A stretch of 64,000 bases of DNA from Gracilaria gracilis. Taxonomy: Eukaryota > Rhodophyta > Florideophyceae > Gracilariales > Gracilariaceae. Below the pieces are notes generated by a model that saw nothing but the letters and a program-made list of their open reading frames with translations, did not search any database and was not told the origin of the DNA. Positions 57,152 through 64,000 of this stretch are shown here, in pieces; position 1 is the first letter of the stretch, and every line of letters starts with the position of its first letter. The stretch covers positions 124,001-188,000 of the forward strand of contig JARGSG010000196.1 in the NCBI GenBank assembly GCA_030374805.1. Reading direction: 5' to 3'. The translations under genes were made by a program, and so were the position numbers.

Positions 57152-59190
57152 TCACAGAGTGCCTCGAAGGAGAAGATGTTGTAAGGACGAAAGCGTTAGA
57201 TGAAGTTTGGAGGAGGGTCGGACTCGGACACGGGTGAGTACTTTGGAGGTGGATGGTTTCAATGGTTTGTCCCAAGGTGGTGCGGGAGATGAATCTGAGC
57301 TAATGACAAAGTAGAGCTTTTTCGGATTCATGGAGGAGTGTAAAGTATAGCTCGGGTGTGGCAGGCGTCTGGCTTTGGGCTCAAGGGAAATATGATGAAA
57401 TACATAGATTGAGACCAAAGCGGGAGATGGTTTTTCAAAGGCATGGGTGTCGAAGAAGGATACCGTTGAGGATAGAGGGAATATACTTTGTTTCTGTAAT
57501 TTTGAGGCAGTAGCGAGCAATGTCTGGGTGACTGTGGGGTACAATGGCATGACCGTCTTGCAATGATAGGCCGAGAAGATGAAGGTCAGAAGAGGGTGAA
57601 GGAGTTTAGTCATGACAAGCAGAAGGAGTTTCATTTTCGTAGGGCAGCCAATATGGGATGAGATTTGAGACATGCTATCGTGCTCGTGCAAAACGGGTGC
57701 GTCGGTAGAAGAAAGTAGGCACTTAGACAAGAAGGCTGAGTCTGTCGTTTATAAAGTTGCCACAAAGGAGTCGGAAAAGTTGAAGTGCAATGTGGAGGGG
57801 GTCAGAGATCATGGTAGGAGTTTTCAGGAAGATGGGGGGCTGGTCAAAGTTTATTTCGGACGTAGCCCATGAAGAAGTCGATAATTTGTCTGCTGTCTAT
57901 CAGATAAGGCAACCATTGACGGCCTTTGTGATTGCGGCCTTGAGGGCGGAGATAGCTTTCTTCTGAGGGAGGACCCCATGGGATGAGTGAAAGCGGGAGA
58001 TCTGGAGGTAAGTTTATGGGACACGGAGTGCAAGAACGTGTTATGGGAGTGTGAGAATGGCTTGAAATTTTCGAAAATCGGTTTTGTCTTTCCCGAAATT
58101 GGTGTCCGAAAAATGTTGCTGTTGGTCAGAGAGAGTGACGTGGGTGAAACAGATGGTACTGACCTGGTGCTCAAAGATGTTTTCTTGAAAGTCGAGGCAC
58201 GCAGTCGTGTCGAAGGTGGCGTTCTGTAAGGCGACTTTGGAGAAGTCCGGATTGCGATGAGAGATACGAGCTCTTCTGTTTTGGAGTTGCCGAGGATGGA
58301 GGCAATGGATAGCTTCTGGAGAATCATGCCTTTGAAGGAGATGGAAGGATATGGAACTTGAGAAGGTGAACAGAGGGGAGAAGCAGAAGTGGCTACAGGC
58401 TATGCAGTAAGCGTCCTGGGTGTGGAATAGAGAGGGAAACATGTTTTGGTAGTAGAAGTCATTCTTGGCGATGGGAGACTTCTAGGAAGCGTGATTGGTG
58501 GCAGGAAGGGAAAGTAGTAGGAAGATTTGAGAGGTGGACGTGTCACACTTTGTGCGACGGGGAAGTGGAGTAAACCAAGGCTAGGTGACGGGAAATGGCC
58601 TTGGGTGGAGAGGCGGCTGAGGGCATCTCCTCTTGTGGTTTTGGATGACGGGGATTGTGCAAGCGAAGAAGGTTTCGCCTTCAAAACAGCAATTGACCAT
58701 GGCGGAGAATGGTTGTGGGAGGTTGTAGGATAGTGTGGGTACGCAGCGGGGAGCGGATTATGGTGAGGGGACGGTGGAACGGAGTGAGCCAAATTGTTCC
58801 ATGTGACGCGAAGGCGTGTCAATAGTAAGACAATAAATGCATTTCTTGTTTTCAAATTCTTCTATTTCTATTCTATGAGCAGATATCAATGTATGCATAT
58901 CCCCATTTGAGGCCCTATATTTCTAAATATGTTCAACTTACACACTTACATTTTGTCTGGAAACTAGCATAAATGGAAGTAACATGCTAATTTGTCTTCC
59001 ATCCAAACTAGCAATGATGGAAATAATCGTGAATATTTCTTTCCAAACAAACTAGCATAAGTGGAAATTCAGAAATATTTTCGGAAATTAAGTACTTCCA
59101 AATTTGGATAAATACACTGGTTTTTTTGATCATTTTAATTTGTTCATTTTTGACACTGAAACTAGCACTCTGATAAAATCGACGTAGGCC
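57152..59190 (-). mobile_element. Plavaka-like DNA transposon fragment, copy 3
   Basis: On the - strand, 59190-58850 is a 5' leader matching 14.64-14.88 kb. 58850-57850 codes for the N-terminal half (FPVAQSVTRPPLKSS; RISHRNPDFSKVALQNATFD; HNTFLHSVSHKLTSRSPAF). 57850-57152 codes for the central part that matches 33.3-34.0 kb. Order and orientation are those of one element of the family seen at 37.4 kb, cut off before the end of the catalytic region. Several frame changes and stops are present. It lies directly next to the copia fossil at 59.65 kb and may have inserted into it. Confidence 0.6.
58955..59175. repeat. Subterminal repeats of the Plavaka-like leader
   Basis: AAACTAGCA with the following TAAxTGGAA word recurs at 58961, 59005, 59049 and 59159. 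The first three are 44 bases apart. The same words, reversed, occur in the matching leader at 14.76-14.86 kb (GTGCTAGTTTTTTCC, ATGTTAGTTTCC). Confidence 0.6.
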
Positions 59191-59649
59191 AGAAAAAGGC
59201 TCAATGTGGTTTTTGAACATCCATTTCCTTATGGCTAGTTGCCAAAGGCATCCTGATTCCACGAAGCCATATGTTGGAGCCAGCATTTTCCAGAAATGTC
59301 AAGTTTTGGCCCCTCCTCGTCACTGGATCATGGAGATGTCTCTAGTAAGCTTACTGCTCTGGAGGTATTCACCTTTGATATTCATCGTAGCAAGTGGGAG
59401 GCCGAGTGACGACGTCAGTGAACAGATCACACGGATGAATGGGAACTGCGCGGAGGAGAATTCCTTGTAAAGGGCATCTTTCTCCCCACCCCTGTTCCTG
59501 TTTTGGACTAAACGGCACTTCAAGTAAAGGGAACTATGCACAACATCGTATTTTATGTGAAAAAATGGTGGGGCGTGACAATGTTCCCATACTTCTGAAG
59601 TGCACAGCGGTCGACTTCTTTATAGCGACATTGGTAGGCGGACGTTTTC

Positions 59650-62600
59650 TTCTCTATGGCATCTCCACAAACCAACGTGGGAGAAATTGGGTACGGAACA
59701 CCGACATCTGGTCCTTACCGAAGATAACTTGTGCTCGTTGAATTATCTCTTGCTCAGAAGACTGTAGAGAAGCGGACGCCGGCCCCGGCGTAACATAGAT
59801 ATTCCTAGTATCCTTGTCAGGACGCGGAGAATCGTACCAAGATCCAATATCCCTAAAGTGCTGGTTAGCCATAGTTGGTTTTCGACCTGCGAGAAGGAAG
59901 CGTAAGTTAGGGTGAGTGGAACAAAGTGTGGCTTGATCAATCAAGAGAAATTCTACATGGCTATTGCATGGAGCGTCTGCTCCTTGAGCGGCAGTAGATT
60001 CTTCAGATTTCAAAGTTTCGTTGTTTTCATCACCTGCGACTATGACATGAGAAAAGGGTGAGATCGAGTCCAGTTGGTCAAATTCCAAGAGAAGCGTCGA
60101 TTTTGGAACCGGTCGTACATGATCGTAGGCAGCACGGATGCTCGGTCTATTGTGGAGTTCGTTCAAGGCCAGCAAGAGAGATTGCTCCTGTTCTTCACGC
60201 ACCAATCTCCCTTCCAAGTGCCAAACTTCGGACCTCTATTGAAATAGTGTACTGCGATATGTGGAGGAAGTTGTGAAAGAGGAAGAACTTGAAGGCTTCT
60301 AGTTTTCTCAAGGGTTTATATACCCCTGCGAGCAGCCTGCTCATGATAAGCCTTGACAAGCTCTTTAATAACAGCCGAATCTGAAAGTCCCATCAAGCTT
60401 GGGGCGTAGCCAGAAACTAATTCAAAATTATTCATCCTCAGACTTCCCTACATGAAGTTGCTGAGAAATGTTTCCCTGGAGGGGGTTTCCATGTAGGTAA
60501 ACTTAGTCTTGCGTGTTGATGCAAAGTGATTTGCATCTTGAAGCAATCAGATGGCTATCAGCCTACAACAGCATTCTTCGATTCCATCACACCAATATTG
60601 TTGTGCCTACAGGCTGGTCGAGGCACGAAAGATATGGCAGGTGCGTTAAGGAACTCTATGAACCGTCCCTTTTCAAACTCCGGATCACCGGATAGGGACG
60701 CAGGTGGGCCATGAATGTTTACCCAATGCTGTGCCAATTCCAGTCTAACCGCACCCAACCCCCTCTACTCCAACATGACAGCAACAGATTACGCAGTGGG
60801 AAAGTCAAACATGTGTGGAATGGGGATGTTATTTATTTAGAGACGAAAAAGAAGTCAGCCTGAATATGATTGTTAAAGGGAACAAGCAGCCTGCGGAAAG
60901 AAAGTTTCCTAGAAGACGCAGGGTGACGAGTAGAAGCGCAGGTAGTGCACTTCTTCAAGGGGTCTTTGAGTGCCTGCAATAGAACAGGGGTCAGGACATT
61001 GGCACGTCAGCATATCTCTTTCATGTCTTCAAGAGGCATGCAGATGAATCCATAAAGTTTGTGGGAAAAGCGATGGCACACCTTATGGTCGGCGTAGTGC
61101 TTCTTAAGTGACTGCTTGGAAGCTCTACTGCGTAGGATACAGTAAGACCCAAAGTAGGACATAACCGATTCGACCGTATTGAATAATGGGTACGACGAAG
61201 AGTTTCGTACGAATCGTGTCCCTCGAATCTCCTGGGAGCCTTAAGCCATCCCCTTGGAGTTTGAGCTCAAAAGAAGAGACAGCCCCTCTGAGGAGGAAGA
61301 GCAGGTTATACTTACCCATTAAGTTTCCCTGACGAGCAAGGTGGTTACCAAGAAGCACACGTCCGTCACAGTCAACAATGTTCATTGGTAAGGACCCCTC
61401 CTGCCCAGTCTTGTCCGTCATGGTAAGGTTCCAAATGGCAAACCCCAGTCGAGTGTCGTCACTGTTTGTCTCTTGTCTCACAGCCATGATAAAATGGTTT
61501 GTACTGTAGGGGGCCAAGCTCGAAAGGAATTCCGAGCACTGAGGCGATGCGAACTGGCGATTGAACCTCACCAACACTGCGGGGGCATCTCATGTCCAGT
61601 ACTGGATTCTGGTATTCGCCTTCGCCTTTTGGTGTAAAGGCTCCTTGACCGGAGATCAGGCTTGCTTGTCTTTCACCGGTATGGAGCCTCTGTGAGAAAA
61701 ACGAATTGTTCGACTTACTTTTCTGCAAACTTTCTTTATCAGAACGGACCATCTTCTCCAGATATGTTTCTCCACCGTCGCAGAAACAATACTTGGAGCC
61801 ACGGTAGTGGGTATTTGATCGGCATTCGAAGCAAAAGCCAATAAGTTTTCGGGAAGGCTCGGCGGAAGAGCTTGCTCCGCTATCATCCCCCTGCCCGATG
61901 TATTTGAAGATGGGTGCTTCCTCATCTTCCCTCTTTCGGTATTAGAGTTGGACGTTCTATGCTCCAAGGCAGATTTTTTCTTTCGAGGCTGTAAACCATA
62001 CGATATAAAGGCATTGTGGATCCTTTGCTGCACTATCGATTCAGCGTCTATGCGAGAAACTTTACCAGATATCTGCTTCGTCGCTGAGAAAAGTGAATAA
62101 AGCATTGAAACTGCATCGTCTAGATGAAAGAAGACTCGCGTAGTGAAACTTGGCAAGTGCCTTGATATTCTCAGAACTGCTGTCTCCTTTACGATAAGGA
62201 AGACGAGGAACATGTGTGGCGCAACGCTTTTGGCGGTAAAAGCGCAAGCTCACGAAAAGGTTCGGAATTTTCCCCTCGATAGTGTAGCACAGCAAACGGA
62301 GCACTCCGGGAATGACACAGCTAAGCGGAGTGTAAATCCGAGACCAAACCGTCATGACAAGCGTCGGAGTGTTGAGAATAGGCAGTAGTCGGTAGAGATC
62401 CACGTGTTCACACGGTCACGAGATGAGTCCTCGAAACAGAGTAACACGGCAACGACAAGGTGTCGGAAACGGGCCACTGAGAACAGGGCGAGACGGCAAA
62501 CCCAAAAAGGGGAGGAAGAGAACCACCAGAGTTGGTAAAAAGAGAGAAAAAGTAGAACAACAAAATACAGGGGTGAGTATACGACGATAGGTCAGAACGA

Positions 62601-63980
62601 GACACACAAATAGTGGTTATACTCTGGGCGCCACAAGGGTGGTTAACTATACGTGAACAACACGGTCGTCACTCCACTTAGATGTGAACAATCCGCGAAG
62701 GCGTGATAGCTAGAGCCAGAAGCCCTTGCTTGGCAAGGGGCAACTTACTTGAGAGAGCAGGGCCCAACCCTCTAAGTACTGAGCTCGGCGCACCACTGAC
62801 AGTGGGTGCGCCGGGCAAAATAATCTATAAAATATCGAAGTAAATACAGAAATGCTGAATGCAATGCCTCCGGCATATCCGTGCTACACGTGTGCTAGTC
62901 ACACACGCCAAGCAGCGCCTCGATCCCTGCAATCCACTTGTACATCTGTGGAAATTACCTTAGCGAGGCGACACGCTAATATCGGTGTAGCTCATATATG
63001 TCTACTAATGCATGATGCAGAAATTAACTAAGTACCTCAAACCGCCCTCAAGTAGTGTTGTACTTCAACATGCAGAGCCAGAGTATAGGAAATCTGTTTT
63101 GTCTTCTCGACGATAATCTTGGAAGAGATTCTCCAAAGGCTCGTAAGTCTTCGGGATTTCCCTTTCGTCTAAAGTCCGGACCCTTGACTTAGAAACGTTG
63201 ATGACCTTCTCGACAACCGAAAATGGTACCATCGATCCATCAATCGCCACTTCACCTTGAGCAGCTCCAGACTGAGCCTGTCAGAGAAGTTTACGCACGA
63301 TATTATGCAGCGTGTTTCCAGGTAGGTTGGCGTTGTTAATGGGCGTATTTGCCAAGAGTTCGCCAATATAAGTAGAAGACTCGAATCCAGCATGCATCAG
63401 GTGCTGCGAAGCCAGGCCTCGGAAAACATCAACGAAAGACACTAAGTCTTCAACCTTCTTTCCACAGCAGCTGGAATTTTGTTGAACAAATCGCTGACAC
63501 GATCGACCATCGCGATATGCTGGTCAGCAGCAAAGAGCTTAAAAAGTTTTTTTAAGGCCTTAATTTGGCCTTCACGGCAAAATTCTATACGTATTTTAGC
63601 CTGGATTTCCTCGACGATACTTTTGTGAGCAAAAAGAAGTCCATGTTCTACAAGAAGGCCCCCGAGAATGGCGTACATGGTTTTTTAATTCTTATCGGGA
63701 CCTTTCTTCGTGGCAATGCGGATCATGTCCACCCATTTAGAAACATCTCGACGCTACTGAAAAGCGTATTTTGTAGCATCAAATCGAGGTACATCATGAC
63801 AGTTTGACATTGTAGAAGCCGTCAATCCTGGGCCCATAACAGGGATACGCGAGGTTGAAGGATGCCGGTGCAGCGTGTGCGTCGTAGTGCAGAGGATGGC
63901 AAGAGTCGGTCCCGTGAGGCCAAAAGAAAAGAGACCGAATGGTGACCCCTCCAGTCTGCTTTCTTCCCTTCCGTCCACGG
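59650..63980 (-). mobile_element. Copia-type LTR retroelement fossil, 5' end at or beyond the right edge
   Basis: Reading leftwards on the - strand come Gag pieces at about 63.7-63.1 kb (ILGGLLVEHGLLFAHKSIVE; FRGLASQHLMHAGFESSTY), a retropepsin-like piece at 61.5-61.3 kb (MNIVDCDGRVLLGNHLARQG), integrase core at 60.76-60.56 kb (SGDPEFEKGRFIEFLNAP; a PRPACRHNNIGVMESKN block) and the region behind it to 59.65 kb. Integrase directly after protease, without RT between, is the Ty1/copia order. RT is not seen, and a Plavaka-like copy abuts on the left. 62.2-63.06 kb and 61.6-62.2 kb hold Gag-linker-like or unrecognised sequence. Broken, roughly eight or more interruptions; old. Confidence 0.6.
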
Positions 63981-64000
63981 AGAGGACAGACGGGAACCTT

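Overview
This is eukaryotic nuclear DNA packed with transposable elements (TEs), carrying a small island of worn host genes. The signs of a eukaryote are Ty3- and copia-type retroelement fossils, CACTA/Plavaka and PIF/Harbinger DNA transposons, short introns (76-83 nt, GTAAGT...CTGAC...CAG), and relics of OMA1, a BRWD/PHIP-like WD40 protein and AGC-type kinases. The host genes are GC-rich and the TE tracts are near 45% GC. A red alga such as a Chondrus-like florideophyte would fit, but that is inference and the sequence does not prove it.

Layout. 1-9.6 kb: a decayed Ty3-type element on the + strand, entering from the left, with antisense reading frames between pol and a probable 3' LTR. 9.8-14.6 kb: an AT-richer block with remnants of two prokaryote-like (IS5/PIF-like and ISXO2-like) transposases. 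14.6-15.8 kb: a fragment of a Plavaka-like transposon that recurs at 33.1-34.2 kb and 57.1-59.2 kb, with a nearly complete relative at 37.4-43.0 kb. 16.7-21.5 kb: a CACTA-type element with two divergent genes. 23.1-31.2 kb: the host-gene island, holding a protein kinase relic, a BRWD-like fragment, a PH+AGC kinase relic and an OMA1 metallopeptidase gene; an intact two-gene PIF/Harbinger transposon sits inside it. 35.4-36.9 kb: hairpins, a near-perfect palindrome and a tandemly duplicated exon-intron block on the - strand. 43.2-47.1 kb: an array of 134-bp units, each centred on a 32-bp palindrome, with solitary relatives. 45.3-46.3 kb: an open coiled-coil gene. 49-64 kb: mostly decayed retroelement sequence, including two copia-type fossils on opposite strands.

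How the genes work together. Each DNA transposon is a two-gene unit: a DDE transposase plus a second protein (Myb/SANT-like in PIF; coiled-coil or basic in CACTA and Plavaka) that probably binds element ends. The PIF pair is the only fully open one. In the other elements and the host relics, most breaks are in-frame stops of kinds that one C-to-T or G-to-A change can make. This suggests decay by point change rather than by rearrangement. The strongest unexplained structure is the palindrome array.
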